Shown: one piece after another, positions 8,063 to 16,276 of the stretch | How positions within the stretch are numbered: position 1 is the first letter of the stretch | Layout: the number at the start of each line of letters is the position of its first letter | NCBI GenBank assembly: GCA_964505325.1 | Contig: CAZDHT010000017.1 | Span: 1-37,329, forward strand | From: CAZDHT01 sp964505325 | GTDB lineage: Bacteria; Planctomycetota; PUPC01 | DNA length: 37,329 nucleotides | Direction: 5' to 3' | Translations under genes and position numbers: made by a program | The notes under the pieces: generated by a model | The model's database searches: none | What the model saw: the letters and a program-made list of their open reading frames with translations, nothing else | What the model was told of the DNA's origin: nothing

Positions 8063-8697
8063 TCCGTTTCCTCCTGCCCGATGCGGAGGTCCTGGTTTCC
8101 GTCCGGGTCAATTGCCGGGCCGGCCTCGCCGGCAGGCTCGGGCGCGGCGGCTTCGTCCGCCCTTTTCCTGCTCTTGCGCCGCAGCAGCGCCACGGCGCCG
8201 ACCACGGCGGTAAACAGGACGGTAGCTTCGCCGAGGGTGTCGTAGCCGCGGTAGTCGAGCAGCACGGCGGTCACAATGTTGCCGCTGCCCGTCTGGTTCT
8301 TGCCCTCTTTGATGTATGTCATCGACGGAGCGTCGCCGGCGCGCACCTCGAGCGGCTGGCCGAACGGGGCGAGCTCGCGAATGGCGATGACGCCCAACAC
8401 GAGCATCACGACCACGAACGCGGCGGCCACCGCCATGCCGGGGGCGTTTCGGCCCGCTTCGACGGTATGGACCTCGCGGCGGACCGCGCTGCGGATCAAT
8501 ATGATCAGCAACAGCACCTCGACCACGACTTGGGTGATGGCGACGTCGGGAGCGCGGAGCAGGACGAAGACGACCGTGCGGGTGAACCCTACCACGCCCA
8601 TGGCAATGACGGCGGAAAGGAGGTCCCTCGTCCAGATGGCGATCACCGCGCCGATCGCCACGAACATCAGGAGCACAACGATCAGATTCATCAACAT
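8059..8697 (-). CDS. Fused MbhD-MbhE-like (DUF4040/MnhA C-terminal type) subunit
   Basis: This 212-residue membrane protein has an N-terminal part like MbhD, with RDLLSAVIAMGVVGFTRTVV and LRAPDVAITQVVVEVLL. After a linker, the C-terminal part is like MbhE, with NIVTAVLLDYRGYDTLGEA. In Pyrococcus Mbh these are two genes, and in Mrp they form the C-terminal end of MrpA; here they are one polypeptide. A hydrophilic tail of about 35 residues rich in Glu, Ala and Pro follows. The gene lies 21 bases after the NuoL-like gene, so splitting between an antiporter-like protein and this unit resembles a dissected MrpA. Confidence 0.85.
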   Translation of the reverse strand: MLMNLIVVLLMFVAIGAVIAIWTRDLLSAVIAMGVVGFTRTVVFVLLRAPDVAITQVVVEVLLLIILIRSAVRREVHTVEAGRNAPGMAVAAAFVVVMLVLGVIAIRELAPFGQPLEVRAGDAPSMTYIKEGKNQTGSGNIVTAVLLDYRGYDTLGEATVLFTAVVGAVALLRRKSRKRADEAAAPEPAGEAGPAIDPDGNQDLRIGQEETE

Positions 8698-8718
8698 TGG
8701 CGCAGGTCCTCTTCCCGC

Positions 8719-10620
8719 CTAGAACGCGCGGCCGACTATCTTATACGAATACAGCAGCCACCAGAGAATCACTACCAGCCCCAACACACACCACGTGACG
8801 TACGAGTGGAGCACACCGTTGTGCAGCTTGCGGAGCCATCCGGTCACGTATAACGTCGCTCGCCGGAGCTGTTCGTACGCGTCGTACCACCGGGCCTCGG
8901 CCTGCTTGTACAGGCGCCTCAGCCCGGACATCTGGCGGATGGTTTCGTAGAACTCGACCCCTTCGAAGTTGTACATCTTCGCCCGTTCGCCCACTTCGCC
9001 GCCGACGTAGGGCTCGTCCTCGCGGACCTTGGCAAAGGTGCCGAATAGATAAATGAGCAGCCCGATGATGAGGGCGGCGATGATCGTCACCGTGGCGAGG
9101 CCCGGTTCCCAGACCGTGGGGCCGGACTCGGCGAATTCTGCGTTCAACTCGGGCGACAGTCCGGGCAGGATCAGCACGTTCGCGCCCAGTTGAACCGCCC
9201 AGATGCCGAGCACGACGCACAGCAGCGCCAGCACGAGCATCGGGACCTTCATCAGGATGCCGGGCTTCGGGCCCTCCTTCGCCGGTCGCTTCGGCTGGCC
9301 GAGGAAGACCGAATGCAGCACCTTGACGAAGCTCGCCAGGGTGAGCGCACTGCCAAACATCGCTGCCACCAGCACGATGACCCACAGGAACCCGAAGTGC
9401 TCCGCCGAGCCGATGATGCCCTTGTACACCATCCACTTGGACGCGAAGCCGTTCAACGGCGGCACACCGGAGATCGCAAACGCCGAGATCAGGGCGGCGA
9501 CAAACGTCAACGGCATGACCTTGGCCAGACCGCCCATCTTGTCGAGCTCCGTCTCGCCGGTCTTCTTCTCCGCCGCGCCGGCGGAGAGGAACAGGCAGCT
9601 CTTATAAATGGCGTGGTTCACCATGTGGAAGAGGCCGCCGGCGACGCCGATAGCCGTCCCGGACGCGACACCGATGACCATATATCCGACCTGGCTGACG
9701 GCATGAAAGCCGAGCAGCCGGCGCAGATTGTGTTGTACCATGGCGTTCATCACGGCGAAGACGATCGTCGCGGCGCCGATCAGCAGACACACCACCCGCA
9801 GCCCGTGGCCGGGCGGCACTTCGTAGAGGGTCAGGAAGACCCGGGCCAGCAGATAGATGCCGAGCAACTTGTCGAGCGACGCGGGCAGCAGTGCGACCGC
9901 CGGCACCGGGGCGGCCTGGCTGGCGTCGGGCACCCAGGTGTGGAACGGCATGGCGCCGGCTTTGGCCAGCGCGGCGACGATGATACAGATGGCGCCGAAC
10001 CACGCGGCAACGGTGTTCATGGCGACGGGTACGGCCGGGTGAGACATGCTGAAGTAGGCAAGGTCGAACTTCCCGGGGTTCACGGCGCCGCCCGTCGACA
10101 CGAAGAACGCCGCAATGCCCAGCAGGAGCAGGGAATCCGTCCCGCCCAGGATGAGCATGGTCTTCTTGGCGGCGGCGTTGGCATCTTCCGACCGGTTGGC
10201 GTTGATGAGCAGGTACAGCGGGATGCCCAGCAGCCCCCAGAACACGGCCAGCACGAACAGGTTGACGGAGAGAGCGATGCCGCACGCGGCGCCGAGCGAG
10301 AGGAGCATGTTGCCGTAGAAGGAACTCTCCGAGACGGCGCCGGGCTTGAAGAATCCGGCGGAGTAGAGGATCATCAGCAGCGAGAAGAACCCGACGCCGA
10401 GCAGGATGAGCGAGCTCAAGTTGCTCAGCCCGAGCAGGGCAGCCCCGTCGATCTCGGTCGCGGGCGGCCGGTTGGCGCAGGCCGTGATACACAGCGCGAA
10501 CGTAGCAGCGGCCACCAGCACGGCAAACCACTTCACGCCACGCGCCAGGCCGCGCGGGACGCAAAAGGCCACCAGGGCAGCAACGATCGGGACGACCACC
10601 GGCCAGATTAACCAGCTCAT
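8719..10620 (-). CDS. Long NuoL/HyfB-like antiporter subunit with C-terminal extension
   Basis: This 633-residue polytopic protein belongs to the antiporter-like family of complex I. Conserved stretches include AKAGAMPFHTWVPDASQ, LLGFHAVSQVGYMVIGVA, FHMVNHAIYKSCLFLSAGA and AISGVPPLNGFASKW. After the usual 14-helix core it has about 130 more residues, with an acidic and basic amphipathic stretch and a last membrane helix ending SYKIVGRAF. This recalls the long lateral arm of NuoL and HycC-type subunits. Together with the MnhD-like protein it gives the complex two ion-pumping subunits, where Pyrococcus Mbh has one. It starts 1 base after the stop of the hydrogenase large-subunit gene. Confidence 0.87.
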   Translation of the reverse strand: MSWLIWPVVVPIVAALVAFCVPRGLARGVKWFAVLVAAATFALCITACANRPPATEIDGAALLGLSNLSSLILLGVGFFSLLMILYSAGFFKPGAVSESSFYGNMLLSLGAACGIALSVNLFVLAVFWGLLGIPLYLLINANRSEDANAAAKKTMLILGGTDSLLLLGIAAFFVSTGGAVNPGKFDLAYFSMSHPAVPVAMNTVAAWFGAICIIVAALAKAGAMPFHTWVPDASQAAPVPAVALLPASLDKLLGIYLLARVFLTLYEVPPGHGLRVVCLLIGAATIVFAVMNAMVQHNLRRLLGFHAVSQVGYMVIGVASGTAIGVAGGLFHMVNHAIYKSCLFLSAGAAEKKTGETELDKMGGLAKVMPLTFVAALISAFAISGVPPLNGFASKWMVYKGIIGSAEHFGFLWVIVLVAAMFGSALTLASFVKVLHSVFLGQPKRPAKEGPKPGILMKVPMLVLALLCVVLGIWAVQLGANVLILPGLSPELNAEFAESGPTVWEPGLATVTIIAALIIGLLIYLFGTFAKVREDEPYVGGEVGERAKMYNFEGVEFYETIRQMSGLRRLYKQAEARWYDAYEQLRRATLYVTGWLRKLHNGVLHSYVTWCVLGLVVILWWLLYSYKIVGRAF

Positions 10621-10621
10621 T

Positions 10622-11830
10622 TTATTGACCCAGTTCCTTTCGAATGCGTCTCGTCTTTTCCTGTGAGAGCCGTACCAGGTCTTTCCCGGTCATGAGGGTC
10701 TTCTCGGTGTCCGCGTCGATGACCGCCACCCGCTCGGTGCAGCAGTAGCACGGGTCGATCGACGCGAGGATAATGGTGGCGTCGGTGATGGACTCGCCGA
10801 CCACGGTCGCCTTGCAGGTCGGCAGGTTCATGAACGTGGGCGCGCGGACCTTGTGGCGGATCGGGCTGTTGGTGCCGTCGGACCGGACATAGTGGAACGT
10901 CTCGCCGCGCGGGGCCTCGGCGTGGCCGATCCCCTCGCCCGGCGGCACCTCCTTGATCTTCGCGTCGATCTCGCCCTTCGGCATGTTGTCGAGACACTGC
11001 TTGCAGATCTTGATGGACTCGAAGCATTCCAGCACGCGGACGATGGCCTTGTCGTATACGTCGCCCGTTTTGGCTGTGATGACCTCCCAGTCGAGCCGGT
11101 CATAGGCGGCGTAGGGATGGTTCCGCCGGATGTCGGACGGCACGCCGGAGGCCCTCGAGGTCGGGCCCAGGGCGCAGTAGTCGATGGCGTCCTGTTTCGT
11201 CAGGATGCCGATGCCCTTGAGCCGCGCGTGGAGCACGGGGTCGTCTATGACGGCGCCGGCGAGCAGTTCGAGCTTCTTCCACAACTCGTCCAGGCGCTGG
11301 TGAATGCTCGGGAACATCGCCTCGTCCATGTCGCGTCGTACACCGCCCGGCTTCATCATCGCGTAGTGGTTGCGGTTGCCGGTGACCTCCTCGAAGATGT
11401 CAAGGACCGGCTCGCGGTATTTCCAGCCCCACATAAAGACGGTGTTGTATCCGAGGAAGTGGCCGGCCAGGCCGACCCAGAGCAGGTGGCTGTGGAGGCG
11501 CTCCATCTCGGCGATGAAGGTGCGGATGTACAGCGCCCGCTCGGGCACCTCGACACCGCCGACGCAGTCCTCCACCGCCTGCACGTAGGCGATGGGGTGC
11601 GAGGTGGAGCAGATGCCGCAGATCCGCTCGATCAGGAAGGTGACCTGGTCCCACGTGCGGTCTTCGGCCAGCTTCTCGATGCCGCGGTGGTTCCAGCCGA
11701 TGTCCACGTCGACGTCGACCACCGTCTCGCCCTCGACGTGGAGGCGGAACAGCTCGGGCTCTTCCTGCAGCGGATGAAACGGGCCAATGGGGACGATGCT
11801 TTCCGTCTTCTTTGGCTTGGTCGTGCTCAT
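10622..11830 (-). CDS. Group 4 [NiFe] hydrogenase large subunit (NuoD/MbhL/EchE-like)
   Basis: The catalytic subunit has 402 residues from ATG 11830, which overlaps the NuoC-like stop by 4 bases. Both metal-binding motifs are present: the L1 motif RICGICSTSH with Cys71 and Cys74, and the L2 motif DPCYCCTER with Cys361 and Cys364. These four Cys hold the Ni-Fe centre and separate true hydrogenases from complex I NuoD and from Mbs. A 35-residue tail follows Arg367, fitting C-terminal processing after the CTER site by a HycI-type protease such as the one at 3257-3712. It reduces protons to H2 or oxidises H2 at the cytoplasmic face. The exact subgroup (4d or another) needs a tree. Confidence 0.95.
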   Translation of the reverse strand: MSTTKPKKTESIVPIGPFHPLQEEPELFRLHVEGETVVDVDVDIGWNHRGIEKLAEDRTWDQVTFLIERICGICSTSHPIAYVQAVEDCVGGVEVPERALYIRTFIAEMERLHSHLLWVGLAGHFLGYNTVFMWGWKYREPVLDIFEEVTGNRNHYAMMKPGGVRRDMDEAMFPSIHQRLDELWKKLELLAGAVIDDPVLHARLKGIGILTKQDAIDYCALGPTSRASGVPSDIRRNHPYAAYDRLDWEVITAKTGDVYDKAIVRVLECFESIKICKQCLDNMPKGEIDAKIKEVPPGEGIGHAEAPRGETFHYVRSDGTNSPIRHKVRAPTFMNLPTCKATVVGESITDATIILASIDPCYCCTERVAVIDADTEKTLMTGKDLVRLSQEKTRRIRKELGQ

Positions 11831-12300
11831 ATTCTTCTGTCTACTTTCCCTTCCCACGGTTTGCCGCGGCGAAGCGGACACACGTCTGCCGGCCAATCTT
11901 CCGCCAGCAGCAAGGGCCTCATGTCGGGGTGATTCCTGAACTCGATGCCCAGCAGCTCGTGCATCTCGCGCTCGATCCACGCGGCCGCGGGAACTCCGGG
12001 CGTGATCGAGTCGACCGCAGGCTTATCCTTGTCCAGGTGAACCCGAGCGGAGACCAGCACCCCCTCCGGCGGCTCGGACTCGAATCCGAAGTGGTACAGG
12101 ATCTCAAAGTCCCGCTCCATTTCCATGCCGGACGCGATGCAGAACCGCGCGCCGAGGTCCTTGTGGATGATGCGGGTGACCTCGACGACATCGCCGGGAT
12201 CGACGTCGAAATAGACACGCCGGGGGTTCTTGACGAACAGGTTCTTGATACGGTCGCCTAGGGTGTTTTGAACCTGCTCCAGGACCTGTTCTCTATTCAT
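11827..12300 (-). CDS. NuoC/MbhK-like subunit
   Basis: This 157-residue soluble subunit has the 30-kDa NADH dehydrogenase signature near the C-terminus: EREMHELLGIEF, NHPDMRPLLLAEDW. It would scaffold the large and small subunits. It overlaps the NuoB-like gene by 8 bases and the large-subunit gene by 4. NuoC and NuoD are fused in some group 4 enzymes (HycE) but are separate here, as in Mbh. Confidence 0.92.
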   Translation of the reverse strand: MNREQVLEQVQNTLGDRIKNLFVKNPRRVYFDVDPGDVVEVTRIIHKDLGARFCIASGMEMERDFEILYHFGFESEPPEGVLVSARVHLDKDKPAVDSITPGVPAAAWIEREMHELLGIEFRNHPDMRPLLLAEDWPADVCPLRRGKPWEGKVDRRI

Positions 12301-12763
12301 CCGCCTGTTCCTTCTTCGCCTCCACCGGTTGCTTGGCGGGCACGAGTTGATTCAGCGCCTTGACCACGCCCATGATCATCGCCTCGGGCCTGGGCGGGCA
12401 GCCGGGCACGTACACCGTGACGGCCCCGGGCGGCAGCACCTCGTCCAGCGGCTGGACCATCGAGTAACTGTCCCGGAAGATGCCCTGCCCCAGGGCGCAG
12501 GCGCCGATGGCGATCACCAGACAGGGCTTGGCCGCCTGCTCGTACAACTGCCTCACGCGTCGGGCCGACTTCCGGTTCATCGCCCCGGTCACCAGCAGCG
12601 CATCGGCGTGGCGGATGCTGCCCACGAGGATGGCGCCGAACCGCTCGATGTCGAACCGCGGGCACAGACAGTCGAGGATCTCGATGTCACAGTTGTTGCA
12701 GGACCCCGCGCTCACGTGGAACACCCACGGGGATTTCATCAAGGCTCTGACTTTGACGCCCAT
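12293..12763 (-). CDS. [NiFe] hydrogenase small subunit (NuoB/MbhJ/EchC-like)
   Basis: This 156-residue subunit carries the proximal [4Fe-4S] cluster. Likely ligands are Cys22 and Cys25 in GSCNNCD, Cys89 in IGACALG and Cys122 in VPGCPPRPE, which is the complete NuoB/group 4 set. Extra Cys residues occur in DCLCP (32 and 34). It lacks the medial and distal cluster domains of uptake hydrogenases, as expected for group 4. It lies 15 bases after the NuoH-like gene and overlaps the NuoC-like gene by 8 bases. Confidence 0.93.
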   Translation of the reverse strand: MGVKVRALMKSPWVFHVSAGSCNNCDIEILDCLCPRFDIERFGAILVGSIRHADALLVTGAMNRKSARRVRQLYEQAAKPCLVIAIGACALGQGIFRDSYSMVQPLDEVLPPGAVTVYVPGCPPRPEAMIMGVVKALNQLVPAKQPVEAKKEQADE

Positions 12764-12778
12764 TCGGGATCCCTCTTG

Positions 12779-13714
12779 TTACAGCCCAACGGCCGCCAGC
12801 ACCACGGCGGCCAGGGCCGGTATGCTCACCCATGTCCAGAAAAACGCCACCGCGTGCTCGATGCGGACGCGCGGGTTCGTGTTGCGGATTAGCGTGATCA
12901 GCACCACCAACACCAGGTATTTCAGCACGCCGAGGATAATCCCCACCGCGGACAAATCTCCGAACCCGCCCCACAGCAGGGTGACCACGAACATCGGCAC
13001 GGCGTAGAACATCAGAATCTTGGTCAGCTTGTACATCGCCAGCGCCGGGCCGGAGTATTCGATCAGCGCCCCGCCCATAACCTCGGTCTCGGCCTCGGCC
13101 TGATCGAACGGGACGACGGCCATCTTGGCCTGGGTGCACAGAATGGCAATGACCAGGGCCACCAGGCCGGACAAGGTGGTGGCGAACGAGCCGTGCTCGG
13201 CCTGATACTGGAGCAGCGCCGCCAATTGCAGCCTGCCGCCGGACTGGATGACCGGCACGGCCAGCGCCAGCATGAACGGCAGTTCATAGCCGACGATGAG
13301 CTTCATTTCCCGGCTGGCGCCGACCGACGCCAGCGGGTTCTTCGAGGCGATGCCGCCCATGATCACCGCCAGCGACGGCAGGACGAGCATGTAGACTGCC
13401 ACGATCACGTCGCCGCCGAACCCCTTGCCCAGGAACATGGCGACGCCGACCATCGTCCCCACGAACACCGCACCCGCCAGCCCGATCAGCGGCGCTCCGA
13501 AAAACGCAAGACGAGACGCGCCCCGCGGCATCACCGTCTCCTTCCCCATCAGCTTGAGGAAGTCATACAGCGGCTGAAGCAGCGGCGGCCCCACCCGAAA
13601 CTGCACCCGAGCGGTGACTTTCCGGTCCACCCAACTGATCAGCATCCCGACGATGACCATGAACACGAATCCGGGGAAGACCAGAAAAGCCAGGAGGGCC
13701 TCGAAAATGTTCAT
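12779..13714 (-). CDS. NuoH/MbhM/HyfC-like membrane subunit
   Basis: This 311-residue polytopic protein anchors the hydrogenase core to the membrane arm. Conserved features are WVDRKVTARVQFRVGP near the N-terminus, QPLYDFLKLMGKE, the acidic loop PFDQAEAETEVMGG and EYSGPALAMYKLTK. The Glu-rich loop links quinone or hydrogen chemistry to ion pumping in complex I relatives. Its start overlaps the ferredoxin stop by ATGA. About eight membrane helices are predicted by eye. Confidence 0.92.
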   Translation of the reverse strand: MNIFEALLAFLVFPGFVFMVIVGMLISWVDRKVTARVQFRVGPPLLQPLYDFLKLMGKETVMPRGASRLAFFGAPLIGLAGAVFVGTMVGVAMFLGKGFGGDVIVAVYMLVLPSLAVIMGGIASKNPLASVGASREMKLIVGYELPFMLALAVPVIQSGGRLQLAALLQYQAEHGSFATTLSGLVALVIAILCTQAKMAVVPFDQAEAETEVMGGALIEYSGPALAMYKLTKILMFYAVPMFVVTLLWGGFGDLSAVGIILGVLKYLVLVVLITLIRNTNPRVRIEHAVAFFWTWVSIPALAAVVLAAVGL

Positions 13715-14235
13715 GTTTTCTTCCTGACCGGCGGCTCTATCTTCGTGAACGCCTTTGTCCGGACCGCCAGGCGTTCATTGATGACGTGGAGCTCGGGATC
13801 CTCCGGCTCGTCGGGCACGTCCTGCCAGGTAAACGCGCCGCACGTGCACGTCTGGGCGCACAGCGGCGCCGGATCGTCGCGCCCGACACACAGGTCGCAC
13901 ATCGTATCCCGATAGACCAGCGCCGTCGGGATGATGGTGCCGAACGGGCACGCCAGCACGCACGAGTTGCACTGCGTGCACCGGAAGTTGTAGCGCTTGA
14001 TCAGGCCGTCTTCGAGCTGCTCCAGAGCGTCCTGAGGGCAGGCGTTGACGCAGGGGTGGTCGTCGCAGCGGCGGCAGAAGATCTCGAACGCCGCCTTCTG
14101 CTTCAGCCACGCCGGCCCGGCGACGGCGGCGTCTGCCGCGTGGAACGGAGCCTTCCGATAGGGATAGCTGCACTCCGCCTGACAATCGGGGTTCTGGCGG
14201 AGGATATCGTAGTTCACGACTACCCTGTGTGGCAT
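13711..14235 (-). CDS. HycB/HydN-like 4Fe-4S polyferredoxin
   Basis: The protein has 174 residues from ATG 14235, chosen because a GGGGGATCC ribosome site precedes it; the frame extends further upstream into hydG. Cys groups are at 18/22, 54/57/62/66, 86/89/92/96 and 113/116/126/130 (plus 132), enough for at least three and probably four [4Fe-4S] clusters. Such proteins relay electrons between partner enzymes, here presumably from the HydB/HydG pair to the hydrogenase core. It starts 8 bases after the hydG stop and overlaps the NuoH-like gene by 4 bases. This subunit is not part of archaeal Mbh. Confidence 0.87.
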   Translation of the reverse strand: MPHRVVVNYDILRQNPDCQAECSYPYRKAPFHAADAAVAGPAWLKQKAAFEIFCRRCDDHPCVNACPQDALEQLEDGLIKRYNFRCTQCNSCVLACPFGTIIPTALVYRDTMCDLCVGRDDPAPLCAQTCTCGAFTWQDVPDEPEDPELHVINERLAVRTKAFTKIEPPVRKKT

Positions 14236-14243
14236 GGATCCCC

Positions 14244-15059
14244 CTAATCCCAGATTTTGTCGATGCCCTTGAGTTGCGCATACGTGAACACCGGGCCGTC
14301 CTTGCACACGTAGAAGGGGCCCAGCCGGCAGTGGCCGCATTTCCCGACGCCGCAGCTCATGTTCTTTTCCATCGACAGGTAGATGTTCTCATCCGGAAAG
14401 CCCATCTCGATCAGCTTGAGCGTGCCGAACCGCATCATGATGGGCGGCCCGCACACCACGCCGACCGACTTGGCCGGGTCGATCTTCACGTCGTCCAACA
14501 GCACCGTCACTACGCCCTCGGTGTGCTTCCAGTCTCCGTCCGCCTTGTCGACCGACTGGTGCAGCTCGACCTGGCTCATCTCGCGCCACTCGTCGACCTG
14601 CTTCTTGTAGATGACGTCCTCCGGCGTCCGGGCGCCGTAACACAGGACGATGCGCCGGAACCGCTCGGGCTCGGCGTACAGCGCGTACAGGAGCGAGCGA
14701 AGCGGCGCCAGGCCGACACCGCCGCCGACGATCAGGATGTCCCTGCCGGCGAACTCGTCGAGCGGATAGCCCTTGCCGTACGGGCCGCGCAGGCCGACGG
14801 TCGCGCCCGGCTCGAGCTCGTGGATGGCCGAGGTGACGCGCCCCGCCTTCATAATGGTCACGTCCATCTGCTCCTCGACCTGCGGCGAGGACGAGGGCGT
14901 GAACGGCGCTTCGCCCAGGCCGGGCACGGCCATCTCGATGAATTGACCGGTCTGGAAGGGGATCGGCTGAGCGGGCCGGAGCACGTAAGTCTTGATGGTC
15001 GGCGATTCGGTGATGACGTCCTCAACCTGGGTCTTAATCGGCCGATAGGGATCCGTCAT
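14244..15059 (-). CDS. hydG-like: Sulfhydrogenase gamma/HydG-like FAD/NAD(P)-binding [2Fe-2S] subunit
   Basis: This 271-residue flavoprotein is of the HydG/AsrB/PyrK group in the ferredoxin reductase superfamily. The N-terminal barrel binds FAD (FQTGQFIEMAVPG), the middle binds NAD(P) (ILIVGGGVGLAPLRSLLY), and VCGPPIMM is followed by a [2Fe-2S] motif with Cys236, 241, 244 and 252. In archaeal sulfhydrogenases the beta and gamma subunits connect NAD(P)H to a group 3b [NiFe] enzyme; here they head an operon for a group 4 enzyme. This HydG is unrelated to the [FeFe] maturase of the same name. It lies 17 bases after hydB. Confidence 0.88.
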   Translation of the reverse strand: MTDPYRPIKTQVEDVITESPTIKTYVLRPAQPIPFQTGQFIEMAVPGLGEAPFTPSSSPQVEEQMDVTIMKAGRVTSAIHELEPGATVGLRGPYGKGYPLDEFAGRDILIVGGGVGLAPLRSLLYALYAEPERFRRIVLCYGARTPEDVIYKKQVDEWREMSQVELHQSVDKADGDWKHTEGVVTVLLDDVKIDPAKSVGVVCGPPIMMRFGTLKLIEMGFPDENIYLSMEKNMSCGVGKCGHCRLGPFYVCKDGPVFTYAQLKGIDKIWD

Positions 15060-15076
15060 ATCTCGCGTTCCTCAAG

Positions 15077-16111
15077 CTAGCTCTGCCGAATGTCTCTCAG
15101 CACTTCGCGGACGTCGATGTTGCCGGCGCAGGCCTCGGTGCACCGGCCGCAGCCCGTGCAGCCCCACAGCCCGATGGCCGACGGGAGGAAATCGAGTTTC
15201 TTCTCGAAGCGGTTCTGCAGCCGTTCCACCCGATGGCCGCGCGGGTTGGCGCCGCCCGCCACCTGGGCGAAGGCCGGGTACAGGCACGAGTCCCAGTTCT
15301 TGAAGCGTTTGAACTGGCCCCGCTCCTCCACGTCCACCAGCAGGAAGCAGTGGCAGGTGGGGCAGATGAAGTTGCACGCCCCGCACTCGACGCACTTGTT
15401 GGAGTGCGTGTACCAGAACTCGGCGTCGGCCTCCCGGCTGCTTCGGAACTTCTCGGTGATGGTGTCGAGCGCCTCGAGGCCGGCGGCCTTGGCTTGCCGG
15501 TCGACGGTGTCGGCGGACTGCTTGCGCTGCTCGTCCCGCTGCGCCAGGCGCGCCTCGCTCGCGTCGGTCAGGTCGGTCTTCTTCGCCAGAAGCTCTTCAC
15601 CTTTGTCGGAACCCGTCTCCACGAGATAGCCGTCTTGGCCACCCGAAAGCGGCGACAGATTGAGGTCATATCCGTCTTCGGGATAGGGGGGCTGTCCAAA
15701 GAACGTGCAGAAGCACACATCGAATGGCGCAGTGCAATCCATTGAAACGACGAGGAGATTCTGCCGCTTCTGCTCATAGTATGGGTCCTTGAAATCACCG
15801 CCGAGAAAGACTTCGTCGAGGACCTTGAGCGCCCGGAGGTCACATCCCGTCGCTCCCACCAGGGCGACCCGCGGGACGTCCCGCTCGCCCTCGCCGGCGA
15901 AGTATTCACCCAGGTCTTCTCGAGGAGGGAAAAGAAACGACTTGGTGGGTTCCACCGCCCGCGCGGTGCCCAGCGTAATCTCGTCCGCGCCGGTGCGGAC
16001 CATGTGGGGCTGCTCGCCTTCTTCTGTCTGATGGCCGTACAACTCGTAGCCTTCAGTGACCGCGGCGATGAAGTCGGCAAACCTGTCCCGGGGGACGAAC
16101 TTGACGGCCAT
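15077..16111 (-). CDS. hydB-like: Sulfhydrogenase beta/HydB-like (AsrA-type) iron-sulfur subunit
   Basis: The protein has 344 residues from ATG 16111 with an AGGAGA site 5 bases upstream. Two [4Fe-4S] motifs lie at the C-terminal end: CVECGACNFICP starting at Cys240 and CTGCGRCTEAC starting at Cys318, with the intermediate CHCF and WDSC typical of HydB/AsrA. The N-terminal domain has the family's GCDLRAL and YYEQKRQNLL segments. A Gln/Lys/Ala-rich segment around residues 175-215 looks like an inserted linker. It is the first gene of the hydrogenase operon and probably transfers electrons between the HydG-like flavoprotein and the polyferredoxin. Confidence 0.88.
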   Translation of the reverse strand: MAVKFVPRDRFADFIAAVTEGYELYGHQTEEGEQPHMVRTGADEITLGTARAVEPTKSFLFPPREDLGEYFAGEGERDVPRVALVGATGCDLRALKVLDEVFLGGDFKDPYYEQKRQNLLVVSMDCTAPFDVCFCTFFGQPPYPEDGYDLNLSPLSGGQDGYLVETGSDKGEELLAKKTDLTDASEARLAQRDEQRKQSADTVDRQAKAAGLEALDTITEKFRSSREADAEFWYTHSNKCVECGACNFICPTCHCFLLVDVEERGQFKRFKNWDSCLYPAFAQVAGGANPRGHRVERLQNRFEKKLDFLPSAIGLWGCTGCGRCTEACAGNIDVREVLRDIRQS

Positions 16112-16248
16112 ATGGTCTCCTGCCATTCCTGCGCTGTTGCGGCAACCCCCCAACGCGGCCTCAACCTTTGCTTTTCGACCCGTCCTGTGTCGGCCCGTGT
16201 CGGCGCCAAGAGCGACCAACACGGAAGAAGCAGGTTCAATTGCCGCAG

Positions 16249-16276
16249 ACCATACCAAAAAAAAAAATGTTGTCAA
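16249..16276 (-). promoter_or_regulatory. Promoter of the hydrogenase operon
   Basis: On the minus strand a perfect TTGACA (16271-16276) is followed after 16 bases by TATGGT (16249-16254), with TGG just upstream giving an extended -10. The spacer is largely a T run. Transcription should start near 16242, leaving a leader of about 130 bases before hydB. It is the best promoter match upstream of the operon. Confidence 0.65.

Noticed and set aside
3766..16111. Respiratory complex I or the Mbs sulfur reductase
   Set aside because: The large subunit has both CxxC pairs needed for a Ni-Fe centre and a cleavable tail; complex I NuoD and Mbs lack the full set. NuoE, F, G, A and J genes are also absent.
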